Of a stretch of 64,000 bases of DNA, positions 45,797-54,795 are shown one piece after another. Within the stretch, counting starts at the first letter, position 1, and every line of letters starts with the position of its first letter. The notes beneath the pieces are model-generated. The model worked only from the letters and a program-made list of their open reading frames with translations. It had not been told where the DNA came from and did no database searches. The stretch comes from Leptotrichia sp. oral taxon 847 (GTDB lineage: Bacteria; Fusobacteriota; Fusobacteriia; Fusobacteriales; Leptotrichiaceae), in assembly GCF_001553645.1 (NCBI RefSeq), contig NZ_CP014231.1, positions 1,240,001-1,304,000 on the forward strand, read 5' to 3'. The translations under genes and the position numbers were made by a program.

Positions 45797-47587
45797 TTAA
45801 TATTTGAAAACCACATTTGAGCTCTTCGGTCTTGAAATTTCTTTTTTAGCTTTTACATAGTCAATAAAAATAGGGACGTCGCTTAAATATGTATTTGTTC
45901 CACCACGAGTTTTTATGATTTCACCAAGAGTTTTGTAACCGTCTTTTCCACTTGCAATGTATGAATTTGTTCCCATTACATAAGTTTTGTTTGAGTCAAT
46001 TGGAACCCATTCGTTTGATTTTCTGTCAAGCACTTCGATTTTTTTGACTCTTGTTCCAAGTTTTCCCGCTTTTGTAGCTTCATATCTGATTCCTGCACCA
46101 TAAGGGAATGATCCAGTTGAACCACCTGTAAGTGAATAATCTATCGCATCTTCAAGCACCTGTTTTACTTCTGAACCTTTGATTTCAAGCGTATAAATTG
46201 TATTTGTGGCAAAAGGAAGCAAAGTATACGCAAGGTCATAGTTAAATTCTCCTGGTTCCAGAGTAATTCTTATATTTCCGGCATTTCCAATGACAAAGTC
46301 GATATTTCTAGTTCCAATAGTTTTTAATTTATCTAAAACTGATTCCATGACAAGAGTTGTTGCAAGAGAACCTTCTGGATTTTTTGCGTCTGGAATACGG
46401 TTTTCAGAACCACCTGGAATTTTATCTAAAATTTTTCCAACTGATTTTTTACCCATTTCATTTTTTTCTTTTTTGTAACCTTCTAATAATTTTTCAGCTT
46501 GAGGTTCATTTTTTACAAATTTAATATTTTTGTTTTCATTTACAAATTTAATAACTTTATCTTTTTCTGCTCCAGTCAATTGAATTTTTTTATCGTCTTT
46601 ATCCTTCACTTCAAAAAAATTATCTCCAATTAATAATTGTGGATTTGCTACGACATTTGTAACAACTCCTTTTGGGTTAAAGTCTAATTTTAATTGACCA
46701 AGTAAATAAGCATAACACCAAGCTTCTACTACATAAGTTGGCTCACCGTTAGCATGGTCAATTTTTTTTGGATAATCAGGATCTGCCACTTTTAGTCCAA
46801 ATTGTTCAAATTGAGAACCCAATAAATAGTGTGTGTCTCCTGATACGATTAAGTCAATTCCTTCAACTTTTTTTGCAATTTCGAGATTTCTTTCGTATCC
46901 TGCATGGGAAAGCAGGATTATTTTGTTAATTCCTTTATCTTGAACTTCTTTTACATATTTTTTCGCTGTTTCCACTTCGTCGTAAAATTTTATATCGTCT
47001 CCAGGGCTTGAAGATTCTTTAGTTTTTTTCACAACTTCGATTCCGATAATTGCAACTTTTTCGCCATTTATATTTTTAATGATGTAAGGTTTCCATTTAT
47101 TTTCTAAGATGCTTCCTTTATCAGGTACGACATTTGCTGAAACAACTGGAACTTTTAGAACATCTAAAAATCCTTTTAATCCTTTATTTCCAGCATCGAA
47201 TTCGTGATTTCCCAATGTGAATGCGTCAAATTTGATTTCGTTCATTATATTTGCGTCCGCTTTTCCTTCAAATAATGTGAAATAAAGAGTTCCTGTTTGT
47301 GCATCTCCAGCGTGTAAGACAAGGGTGTTTTTGTTTTTAGCTCTAAATTCGTCAATCGCTTGAGCCATTCTGGCCATTCCGCCAATATTTACTGTAACTG
47401 TCTTATCCCCAAGCTTTAATGGCATTTTTTCTTCTTCCAGATGCGAGTGATGGTCGTTGATGTGAGCGACGTTTAACTCAAAAGTAGAGTTAACATTTTT
47501 TTTACTTTTAGCTGTTTTTGCTACTGTAATATTTTGTGTAGCAGAAAATGCTGTAATTGTCAGCGCTAATAAAAATAATTTTTTCAT
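45797..47587 (-). CDS. exported 5'-nucleotidase family enzyme (UshA/NadN-like)
   Basis: A 596-residue secreted metallophosphatase. After the signal peptide (MKKLFLLALTITAFSATQNITVA) come the metal motifs HINDHHSHLE, HAGDAQTG, TLGNHEFDAG, LLSHAGYER and SGDTHYLLG. The 5'-nucleotidase C-domain follows: FVIGNAGNIRITLEPGEFNYDLAYTLLPFATNT, and MGTNSYIASGKDGY for nucleoside stacking. It should remove phosphates from external nucleotides, and possibly NAD, to release nucleosides for uptake. AGGAGG precedes the ATG. Confidence 0.92.
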   Translation of the reverse strand: MKKLFLLALTITAFSATQNITVAKTAKSKKNVNSTFELNVAHINDHHSHLEEEKMPLKLGDKTVTVNIGGMARMAQAIDEFRAKNKNTLVLHAGDAQTGTLYFTLFEGKADANIMNEIKFDAFTLGNHEFDAGNKGLKGFLDVLKVPVVSANVVPDKGSILENKWKPYIIKNINGEKVAIIGIEVVKKTKESSSPGDDIKFYDEVETAKKYVKEVQDKGINKIILLSHAGYERNLEIAKKVEGIDLIVSGDTHYLLGSQFEQFGLKVADPDYPKKIDHANGEPTYVVEAWCYAYLLGQLKLDFNPKGVVTNVVANPQLLIGDNFFEVKDKDDKKIQLTGAEKDKVIKFVNENKNIKFVKNEPQAEKLLEGYKKEKNEMGKKSVGKILDKIPGGSENRIPDAKNPEGSLATTLVMESVLDKLKTIGTRNIDFVIGNAGNIRITLEPGEFNYDLAYTLLPFATNTIYTLEIKGSEVKQVLEDAIDYSLTGGSTGSFPYGAGIRYEATKAGKLGTRVKKIEVLDRKSNEWVPIDSNKTYVMGTNSYIASGKDGYKTLGEIIKTRGGTNTYLSDVPIFIDYVKAKKEISRPKSSNVVFKY

Positions 47588-47679
47588 AAAAAACTCCTCC
47601 TAAATATCTTTTTATATTTAAATTATAGTATAATTTTACAAAAAAATCACGAAAAATTTTATATTTAGATAAAATTTTT

Positions 47680-48333
47680 TTAAATTTTAGATTTGTTCCA
47701 TTCATAGTAACTCTGATTTAAGCTATATGCACAAAATCCATGATTTGTTAGTATCCTAGAAGCAATATTAGCATAGGCGCAGTTTCTTCCACGACAATAG
47801 ACAATGATTTTTTTATCTTTTGGCAAATCTTCCAATCTTCCTTCCAACATTTTCATTGGAATATTTATGGCATTTTCAATATGATTAGAATTAAATTCAT
47901 CTTCTGGTCGCAAGTCGATTATTAAAACATTTTCTTTTTTTACCATCTCTTGTGCTTCTTTAACAGTTAAAATTTTTGCCTTGCAACATTTTTCATAAAA
48001 CTCGTCGTGAATTTTTTGAACATCAGAAAGCTGTGTTTCTCCAACATTTATCAAAAGATACACCAAATCAATAATTTTTTCATTGGAAATTTTATAGACA
48101 ACAAAATTTTTCTTTTTTTCACACGAAACCAAATTTCCATCTTTTAATATTTGCAAGTGTCTAGAAGTGTTCGCAACTGTCATTCCTGTTTCAAGTGAAA
48201 TTTTTTCCACAGTTTTTTTCCCTTGTGCAAGTAAATCTAAAATTTCAATTCGTTTATCACTTGACAGACATTTTCCAATTTTTGAAAGTCCATTGTAAAG
48301 ACTGTTTTTATATTTAATACACAATTCATCCAT
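47680..48333 (-). CDS. ArsR-family regulator fused to a rhodanese domain
   Basis: A 217-residue two-domain protein. Residues 15-95 are an ArsR winged helix (SDKRIEILDLLAQGKKTVEKISLETGMTVANTSRHLQILKDGNLV). A Cys pair (Cys116-Cys117) lies between the domains. Residues 120-215 are a rhodanese domain with LIIDLRPEDEFNSNHIENAINIP and the active-site loop YCRGRNCAYAN (Cys180). Such fusions are thought to sense sulfur species or persulfide. It is divergent from the thioredoxin operon with a shared promoter region carrying an ArsR-type palindrome, so it probably represses itself and trxA. Confidence 0.9.
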   Translation of the reverse strand: MDELCIKYKNSLYNGLSKIGKCLSSDKRIEILDLLAQGKKTVEKISLETGMTVANTSRHLQILKDGNLVSCEKKKNFVVYKISNEKIIDLVYLLINVGETQLSDVQKIHDEFYEKCCKAKILTVKEAQEMVKKENVLIIDLRPEDEFNSNHIENAINIPMKMLEGRLEDLPKDKKIIVYCRGRNCAYANIASRILTNHGFCAYSLNQSYYEWNKSKI

Positions 48334-48358
48334 TTTTTACCTCATTTTTTCTTTTGTA

Positions 48359-48387
48359 ATTATATTTTTAAATAAAATTGTTGACAA
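48359..48387 (-). promoter_or_regulatory. promoter of the ArsR-rhodanese gene
   Basis: On the - strand TTGTCA (48387-48382) and TATAAT (48364-48359) are separated by 17 bases. The -35 uses the same bases as the -35 of the opposite promoter. Confidence 0.7.
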
Positions 48388-48409
48388 AATTTTTTAAATA
48401 TGTTATTAT
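48381..48409 (+). promoter_or_regulatory. promoter of trxA-trxB
   Basis: TTGACA at 48381-48386 and TATTAT at 48404-48409 are separated by 17 bases. The -10 is partly covered by the palindromic operator at 48407-48428. Confidence 0.8.
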
Positions 48410-48428
48410 TCAATTACTTAATTGAATA
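48407..48428. promoter_or_regulatory. ArsR-type operator palindrome
   Basis: TATTCAATTA-CT-TAATTGAATA is a perfect 10-2-10 inverted repeat. ArsR/SmtB/CadC regulators bind A/T-rich palindromes with TTCAA...TTGAA arms. It overlaps the -10 of the trxA promoter, so binding would block transcription of trxA. Confidence 0.75.
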
Positions 48429-48523
48429 GTTGAATTTCTAAAATTAGTATATCATAATTTTTAGAAAAAATAAACTATAAAATTTTAAATAAATGAAATT
48501 AATACAGAAAGAGGCGATGTTTT

Positions 48524-48835
48524 ATGGCAATAAATTTAAGTAAAGATAATTTTGAAACAACAATTTCAAGCGGAGTGGTTTTGGTAGATTTTTGGGCAAG
48601 TTGGTGTGGACCTTGTAAAATGCAGCTTCCTATAGTTGAAGAACTATCGAATGAATTGGGAGAAAAAGCAAAAGTTGGGAAAGTGAATGTTGATGAGCAA
48701 TTAGAATTAGCACAACAATTTGGAATCCAAAGTATCCCTACATTGATTTTGTTCAAAGATGGAAAACCTTTAGAAAAAATGGTTGGACTTCAATCGAAGG
48801 AAACTTTGTACGAAAAGATAAACGGTGCATTATAA
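48524..48835 (+). CDS. trxA: thioredoxin
   Basis: A 103-residue thioredoxin with VLVDFWASWCGPCKM (redox Cys28 and Cys31), cis-Pro in QSIPTLILFKDG and VGLQSKE at the end. It reduces disulfides in cytoplasmic proteins. It is first in a likely three-gene redox operon, behind a promoter with an ArsR-type operator. Confidence 0.95.
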   Translation: MAINLSKDNFETTISSGVVLVDFWASWCGPCKMQLPIVEELSNELGEKAKVGKVNVDEQLELAQQFGIQSIPTLILFKDGKPLEKMVGLQSKETLYEKINGAL

Positions 48836-48937
48836 AAAATTAAAATTTAATTTTGGGTAAAAGATTTTAAAGAAAAATTATGAATTTTAGAAATTGTCTT
48901 TATTTGTAATTTTTCTTTTTTTAGAAAGGGAGAAAAA

Positions 48938-49864
48938 ATGTTATATGATTCAGTAATTATAGGTTCTGGACCTGCTGGACTTACAGCTGCAATTTATTTG
49001 GGACGGGCAGGACTAAAAAATATTATAATAAACGGAATGGAACCGGGAGGACAGCTTACAACTACGACTGAAGTGGAAAACTTTCCAGGATTTCCTAAAG
49101 GAGTTGACGGGTCACAATTAATAGAAGATATAAAGTTGCAAGCAAAAAATTTTGGGACAGAATTTTTACAGGCGGAAGTAAAAGAGATTGAATATAATGA
49201 AAGACCCTTTAAAATTCACTTGGACAATAAAAATATTATTGAAGCTAAAACAATAATTGTGTCGACAGGTGCGAGTGCAAGGTATTTGGGAATTGAAAAT
49301 GAAAGAGAAAATATTGGAAGAGGTGTCAGCGTTTGTGCAACTTGCGATGGGTTTTTTTATCGTGGAAAAGAGGTCGTTGTAATTGGCGGAGGAGATACCG
49401 CGATGGAAGAAGCAACTTTTCTTACAAGATTCGCAACAAAAGTTACAATTGTTCACAGGAGAGATGAGCTAAGAGCATCAGCAATTATGCAAAAAAGGGC
49501 TAAAGATAATGAAAAAATTGCTTGGAAATTGAATTACACTCCTAAAAAAGTTTTGTCTGATGGAAAAGTTACAGGAATTGAATTGATAAATAATAAAACT
49601 GGAGAAACAGAAATTTTGAAGACAGATGGAATTTTTGTGGCAATTGGAAGAAATCCGAATACAAAATTTTTAGGAAATGCTGTTGAATTGGATAAAAATG
49701 GATATATTTTGACAAAAGGTAAATCCTCAAAAACAAATATACAGGGAATCTTTGCTGCTGGAGATGTATGTGATGCTAGATACCAGCAAGCCATAGTCGC
49801 TTCAGGAAGTGGAGCAATAGCGGCACTTGATGCAGAAGAATATTTAGTGGAAAATAGTTTATAA
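48938..49864 (+). CDS. trxB: thioredoxin reductase
   Basis: A 308-residue flavoprotein: IIGSGPAGLTAAIYLGRAG (FAD), VSVCATCDGFFYRG (redox Cys133 and Cys136), VVIGGGDTAMEEA (NADPH), and GIFAAGDVCDARYQQAIVASGSG (FAD). It passes electrons from NADPH to TrxA. It lies 102 bases after trxA; this gap has no clear terminator. Confidence 0.96.
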   Translation: MLYDSVIIGSGPAGLTAAIYLGRAGLKNIIINGMEPGGQLTTTTEVENFPGFPKGVDGSQLIEDIKLQAKNFGTEFLQAEVKEIEYNERPFKIHLDNKNIIEAKTIIVSTGASARYLGIENERENIGRGVSVCATCDGFFYRGKEVVVIGGGDTAMEEATFLTRFATKVTIVHRRDELRASAIMQKRAKDNEKIAWKLNYTPKKVLSDGKVTGIELINNKTGETEILKTDGIFVAIGRNPNTKFLGNAVELDKNGYILTKGKSSKTNIQGIFAAGDVCDARYQQAIVASGSGAIAALDAEEYLVENSL

Positions 49865-49878
49865 TTTAAGGAGTTAAA

Positions 49879-50193
49879 ATGAAAGAAATATTAAATTATG
49901 AAAAATTAATAGAAGTTATTAATAACGAAAAATTATTTTTGCTTTATATTTCAAGTCCTACTTGTGGAGTTTGTAAAGCAGATTTTCCAAAAATTAAAAA
50001 AATTGCAGAAAAAGAAAATATTAAAAGTTATAAAATTGATATAACAAAAGTTAAAAAAGCTGCAGGACAGTTGCTACTCTTTTCTGTTCCTGCCGTTCTT
50101 CTTTTCTATGAAACAAAAGAAATTCATAGACAGTCTAGAATTATAGATTTTGAAGAATTAAAATTTAGAATCAAACAAAGTAAATTAATGTAA
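49879..50193 (+). CDS. thioredoxin-like protein with CGVC active site
   Basis: A 104-residue thioredoxin fold: LFLLYISSPTCGVCKADFPKIKKIAEKE (Cys29 and Cys32), then LLLFSVPAVLLFYETKEIHRQSRIIDFEELK with the cis-Pro. The CGVC site differs from CGPC of TrxA, which usually shifts redox potential. It starts 14 bases after trxB. It may serve as a special electron carrier, for instance for a persulfide or peroxide reductase. Confidence 0.88.
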   Translation: MKEILNYEKLIEVINNEKLFLLYISSPTCGVCKADFPKIKKIAEKENIKSYKIDITKVKKAAGQLLLFSVPAVLLFYETKEIHRQSRIIDFEELKFRIKQSKLM

Positions 50194-50227
50194 TTTAAAA
50201 TTTTTTTAAAAGTGTTATGTTATCAAT

Positions 50228-50256
50228 TTGACATTTTCTCAGATTTGGTATATTAT
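50228..50256 (+). promoter_or_regulatory. promoter of the NRAMP-like gene
   Basis: TTGACA at 50228-50233 and TATTAT at 50251-50256 are separated by 17 bases; the start codon is 36 bases downstream. Confidence 0.75.
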
Positions 50257-50292
50257 ATGTACTATAATTAAATACTAAGTTAGGAGAAAAAA

Positions 50293-51561
50293 ATGGAAAA
50301 TTCAATTACAAATGAAACAAAATCAACTTGGAAAACAAAATTAAAAGCAATGGGACCCGGTATTGTTATGGCGTCAGCAGCTGTAGGAGGTTCGCACATT
50401 GTATCGTCAGCACAAGCAGGAGCAATTTACGGATGGCAATTACTACTTGTTGTTATTTTAGTAAATTTATTTAAGTATCCATTTTTTAGATTTGGTGTTC
50501 AATATACACTAAATACAGAAAAAACTTTGGTTGAGGGTTACGAAAAAAGAGGAAAAGGTTATCTTTGGGTATTTTTTATATTGAATGTATTTTCTGCAAT
50601 GGTAAATACAGCAGCAGTAGGTATGCTTACCGGTGCAATTATGATGAATATTATCCCAAATGGTTTTGGACTTTCAGTCGGGCAAATCACAATAATATTA
50701 ATCGTTTTAATGTGGGCTATGATAATTCTTGGAGGATATGGAGTTCTTGATGGAATTTCAAAATTTGTTATGATTTCTTTGACGTTAGCAACTACAATTG
50801 CAGTAATTATAGCTGTTATTAAAGGAGGACGTCATATTCCAGCAAATTTTGTGGCACCATCTCCATGGCATCTTGCATCGCTTCCATTTATCATATCACT
50901 GATGGGTTGGATGCCTGCGCCAATAGAAATTTCAGCAATAAATTCAATGTGGTTAAAAGAAAAAAAACGTTCATCAAATGTTTCGTATGAAGATGGATTA
51001 TTTGATTTTAATGTTGGATACATAGGAACAGCTATTCTTGCAGTTATATTTTTAGCACTTGGAGCATTAATCCAATACGGTTCACCTGAAAAAGTAAAAC
51101 CAGCAAGTGCCGCTTACATTGCGCAACTTATAAAAATGTACATGACTGAAATTGGTTCATGGTCGAGACTACTTATTGCGTTTATAGCATTTATGTGTCT
51201 GTTTGGAACAACAATTACTGTTATTGATGGATATTCTCGTGCAAATAATGAGACATTAAGACTTCTTTTAGGAAAAGAAAAACCTTCACAAAAATCTCTT
51301 AATATCTGGTTTACAGTAACTTCAATAATCGGTATTTTGATCGTGCTTTTATTCTCGGGAAATGTTGCTAAAATGATGCGTTTTGCAATGATTGCTTCAT
51401 TTATCTCAACACCAGTTTTTGCGTGGTTAAATTTGCAACTTGTTAAAACAGGGAAACATAAAGTGTCAGGAGCTTTATATTGGCTTTCAGTTGTAGGACT
51501 AATTTATCTTTCGGCTTTTGCAATTTTCTTTATGGTAGCCTATTTCGGAGGACTTTTATAA
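50293..51561 (+). CDS. NRAMP-related divalent-metal transporter
   Basis: A 422-residue protein with about 11 membrane segments. KLKAMGPGIVMASAAVGGSHIVSSAQAGAIYGW is the TM1 region and SLMGWMPAPIEISAINSMW the TM6 region of the NRAMP (SLC11) fold. The classical metal-binding motifs DPGN (TM1) and MPHN (TM6) are replaced by AVGGSH and MPAP. It therefore belongs to a divergent branch whose substrate may not be Mn or Fe; Mg or another solute is possible. It has its own promoter. Confidence 0.82.
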   Translation: MENSITNETKSTWKTKLKAMGPGIVMASAAVGGSHIVSSAQAGAIYGWQLLLVVILVNLFKYPFFRFGVQYTLNTEKTLVEGYEKRGKGYLWVFFILNVFSAMVNTAAVGMLTGAIMMNIIPNGFGLSVGQITIILIVLMWAMIILGGYGVLDGISKFVMISLTLATTIAVIIAVIKGGRHIPANFVAPSPWHLASLPFIISLMGWMPAPIEISAINSMWLKEKKRSSNVSYEDGLFDFNVGYIGTAILAVIFLALGALIQYGSPEKVKPASAAYIAQLIKMYMTEIGSWSRLLIAFIAFMCLFGTTITVIDGYSRANNETLRLLLGKEKPSQKSLNIWFTVTSIIGILIVLLFSGNVAKMMRFAMIASFISTPVFAWLNLQLVKTGKHKVSGALYWLSVVGLIYLSAFAIFFMVAYFGGLL

Positions 51562-51661
51562 AAAAATTTAAAAATTAAAATTTGTACCGAAAAACTAAGT
51601 AATACAAAAAGTTTGGAGGTACATTTTTTATTTATAAGAAAATTAGGTTTATATTTTTTTA

Positions 51662-51692
51662 TAAAAAAATAGTCAAATAATTTATTCGACTA
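51662..51692 (-). terminator. terminator of the gene at 51729
   Basis: On the - strand TAGTC-G-AATAA pairs with TTATT-T-GACTA, followed by seven T. It lies 37 bases past the stop codon. Confidence 0.65.
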
Positions 51693-51728
51693 CTTCTTAT
51701 TACTAATAAAATTAAAATTTTTAAATTT

Positions 51729-53402
51729 TTAAAGTCCTATTATTTCCCAGTTATCATGACTTTTTCCATTAATCACTCCATTTTTTACATTTTGAATGTA
51801 AGCTATCATCATATTCTGAATAGTTCCAGCATCGCCTCCCAGTTCGTCTTTTGATGACCACAGTATTTTTATATTTTCTCCTTCAAATATTCCGCCTTTT
51901 TTTATTAACTGTTGAAATCTGTATGAGTTCATTCCAACTTTCAATTTCATCTCGGGAGTGATTTTCTCTCCATTTTCAAGTGCCAAATTTATAACTTTTT
52001 GACCTTTTTGATTTCTTAAGTCAATTTTATATTTTACACCGCCAAAAATATCAAAATTAACATATTTTGACTTCAATCTTTCCTTGTTGTAACGATAGTT
52101 TTTGTCGTCTCTCTGAATCGTGTCAAAATAATCTGCTGACCATTCCATATATTTTTTTAACTGAGCTCCCGTCATTTCAAAAACTGTTACATCTCCTCCA
52201 GCGTATCTGTAATTGTAAATAATATCTTTTCTTTTTATATCCCCTCTATTCAATTTTATATTTTCATAGTCGTAAGAAAATGAAACAACATCAGCTTTAC
52301 TGTAATACTTTTCCACATCGGTAATAAATGATGACATCCCTGTATCTTTTGCAAATGAAATTGATACTCCACAAGTTTTTCCTTGCGGTACCATATCGTT
52401 TAGCGTAACTCCAATTTTTTCATTGGCAATTTTACGAAGTCTATCGTGGTAGGGTTTGTAAATTTTTTCTACTTCTTTGTCAGCTTCTTCTTTTGCGACG
52501 GAAACTGTTTTTGAGTCTTTGTTCAGTAATTCCACTTTTTTCCCATTTACATTAAATTTTAAATTAATTTCAGAAACAACCATTCCATATTTGAAAGGTT
52601 CTGTGATAAGAACACCATTTATAATATTTTTAGATACATTTTGATGCATATGTCCCGCTAGGATAACATCTATCTCAGGCACGGCATTTGCTAGATCTTT
52701 TACGCCTGTTTCGCTTATGCCGTTTTCATTGTCAATGCCCATATGAGCGACAACAACTATTGCATTTGCACCTTGCTTTTTTAAAATTTTAATCTGTTCT
52801 TTTGTTTCGGAAATTATGGGTGCAAAGTGAAAATCTTTTAAAAAACCTGTGTCTTCTTCAAATTTTTTTGACATAGGAGTTGAAAGTCCAATAACTCCAA
52901 TTTTTACTCCATCTTTTTCAATAATTGTTGCAGCGTCTAAGTATCTTTTTTTTTCTTTGGATAAATTGAAGTTGTTTTTGTTTTTGTCGTTGTAAAATAA
53001 ATTTGCAAGTAATTTTTTTGCTTCCATATCTTTTAAAATATTTGTCAAAGTTGGCATTCCAAAGTTAAACTCATGATTTCCCGGCACAAAGACATCGTAT
53101 TTCATATAATTTAACACTTGTGGAACTGGGTGCTTTTTATCATTTGCAAAGTATTCAATCCAGTTATCCTGAATAGCATCTCCAACTTCCATAAGAAGCA
53201 CATTTTTGTTGTTTTTTCTCACTTTGTTTACATAAGTGGAAATTTGTGCATAAGAACCTGATTTATCTTCTTTGTCAGCAGCGTAGTCCCAAGGTACAAC
53301 TTTCCCATGAACATCGCTTGTCCCCAGTATTTTGATGTTTACTTCTCTCGTAAATCCTATTGCAGATAACGCCAGTAAAAAGGCACTCACTTTTCTTCTC
53401 AC
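51729..53402 (-). CDS. exported cyclic-nucleotide phosphodiesterase/5'-nucleotidase (CpdB/YfkN-like)
   Basis: About 557 residues. The GTG at 53402 has AAAAGGAG 8 bases before it and starts a short signal peptide (RRKVSAFLLALSAIGFTREV); upstream in-frame starts would add a non-signal leader. Metal motifs are GTSDVHGKV, LMEVGDAIQD, VPGNHEFNFG, VVVAHMGIDNENG and LAGHMHQN. The 5'-nucleotidase C-domain (INLRNQKGQ region; YRYAGGDVTVFEMTGAQLKKYMEWS) follows. It probably hydrolyses 2',3'-cyclic nucleotides and 3'-nucleotides. It complements the UshA-like enzyme at 45797. Confidence 0.88.
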   Translation of the reverse strand: MRRKVSAFLLALSAIGFTREVNIKILGTSDVHGKVVPWDYAADKEDKSGSYAQISTYVNKVRKNNKNVLLMEVGDAIQDNWIEYFANDKKHPVPQVLNYMKYDVFVPGNHEFNFGMPTLTNILKDMEAKKLLANLFYNDKNKNNFNLSKEKKRYLDAATIIEKDGVKIGVIGLSTPMSKKFEEDTGFLKDFHFAPIISETKEQIKILKKQGANAIVVVAHMGIDNENGISETGVKDLANAVPEIDVILAGHMHQNVSKNIINGVLITEPFKYGMVVSEINLKFNVNGKKVELLNKDSKTVSVAKEEADKEVEKIYKPYHDRLRKIANEKIGVTLNDMVPQGKTCGVSISFAKDTGMSSFITDVEKYYSKADVVSFSYDYENIKLNRGDIKRKDIIYNYRYAGGDVTVFEMTGAQLKKYMEWSADYFDTIQRDDKNYRYNKERLKSKYVNFDIFGGVKYKIDLRNQKGQKVINLALENGEKITPEMKLKVGMNSYRFQQLIKKGGIFEGENIKILWSSKDELGGDAGTIQNMMIAYIQNVKNGVINGKSHDNWEIIGL

Positions 53403-53551
53403 AATTATTTCTCCTTTTCTCACTAGTTTCATTGAAACGACATAAACGAGAGTGTAAATTTTTTGTGAATACAATAACTGCTATATTATTGAATTTATAT
53501 CTATAATTACATAAAATTATGGACACCCTCACATAACAAACAATATTTTTT

Positions 53552-53923
53552 TTATTTATTCAATTTTTTATAATGTTCTCTTCCTTCTTTTAAAGTAAAT
53601 TTTCTCTTATATTTTTTTTCATTGATCTTATCTTTAATCTCAAAAATTTTTTCTAAATCAATTCCATATTCATTGGCGATGGCAATCGTGTAATAAAATA
53701 CATCAAAAACTTCTTCTTCAATAGTTCCTTTGATATTTTTCCCATCAAACCGCGTATTTTTTCTAATATCTTCAGCAAGTTCACCAAATTCTTCAATTAA
53801 TTTTAAGACAATTCTCTGAATATTGTCCTTTTTTTCTCTTTCATCACATAAATCTTCTTTTTCGTCCAAAGTCCCCATTTCAATATGTTTAATCAGATAT
53901 TGAACTTCTTTTAAAGTCATCAT
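53552..53923 (-). CDS. MazG-like nucleotide pyrophosphohydrolase
   Basis: About 123 residues of the all-alpha NTP-PPase fold. LKLIEEFGELAEDIRKN supplies the E-E-x-x-E metal motif and EEEVFDVFYYTIAIANEYGIDLE the E-x-x-D partner. It should hydrolyse (d)NTPs or related nucleotides to monophosphates. The ATG at 53923 has AGGAG in front; an upstream in-frame start is rejected because that site would then lie inside the gene. Confidence 0.85.
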   Translation of the reverse strand: MMTLKEVQYLIKHIEMGTLDEKEDLCDEREKKDNIQRIVLKLIEEFGELAEDIRKNTRFDGKNIKGTIEEEVFDVFYYTIAIANEYGIDLEKIFEIKDKINEKKYKRKFTLKEGREHYKKLNK

Positions 53924-54097
53924 AGTTTTTCTCCTATTTTTTTCTATCATGTTAAAAAAATTATACAATTTTTTGGAAATATAGTCAAATAAATTGCTAT
54001 ATTTTACACCATCTCAAAGAAATTGAAATATTGAAAAAAAAAAGAAAATAGGATATAATAAAAAAGGGTTAAAAAAATTGAGGGGATTATAATTATA

Positions 54098-54795
54098 ATG
54101 GAAGAAATTATACAAAAAGATGAGGAAAAAGAAAAAGGGCATCGTAAGCGATTAAGAGAAAAATTTTTAATTAGTGGAACTAAGGGGATGTTTGATTATG
54201 AAATTTTAGAATTGCTTTTAACTTATACGATCGTGCGAAAAAATTGTAGGGGGCTTGCGAGAGGGCTACTTTTGAAATATGGGGATTTGTATACTATTTT
54301 AAAGCAACCTAGTAAAGAATTGCAAAAAAATAAAAATATAACAGAGAGGACTGTTGTTTTTTTAAAGTTGATATTTGAAATAATTGAAAATGGGTTGTAT
54401 AAAAAATTTATAATAAAAAAATTGAACTATCCAGTAATACTAAATTATTAGATTATCTAAGCTGTTCCCTTTTGAAAAGGGATGTTGAAGTTTTTAAAGT
54501 ATTATTTTTAAACAGTCAAAACGAACTATTAAAAGAAGAAGAGTTATTTTTTGGGACTTTGGACAGAAGTACGATTTATATAAGGGAATTGATAAAAAAG
54601 ATATTGAATTACAATGCAAAATCAATAATTATTGTCCATAATCATCCAGCAGGATCACTTAAACCATCAAATGCAGATATTTTTTTGACGAAAAAGATAA
54701 AAGAACTTTTTGACAAAATAGAAATACAGCTTCTAGACCATTTGATAATTAGTGAACGGGGATATTTTAGCTTTTTAGAAGGTGGAATACTGTGA
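54098..54795 (+). pseudogene. radC: RadC-family JAB/MPN-domain protein, frame broken at an A7 tract
   Basis: The N-terminal segment (EKGHRKRLREKFLISGTKGMFDYEILELLLTY) and the C-terminal segment (DVEVFKVLFLNSQNELLKEEELFFGTLDRSTIYIRELIKK, VHNHPAGSLKPSNADIFLTKKI) are both RadC. They lie in different frames. A one-base shift in the A7 tract 54415-54421 joins them through IELSSNTKLLDYLSCSLLKR. The HxHPxGxxxPSxxD metalloprotease-like site is intact. RadC is not essential, so real decay is possible, but the same kind of break in rpsG makes a sequence error equally likely. Confidence 0.85.

Noticed and set aside
50194-50292. Metal riboswitch before the NRAMP-like gene
   Set aside because: The leader between promoter and start codon is under 40 bases and has no conserved stems.
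54415-54421. Programmed -1 frameshift in radC at A7
   Set aside because: The run can slip in principle, but RadC is not known to use frameshifting and the rpsG case shows that homopolymer errors occur in this sequence.
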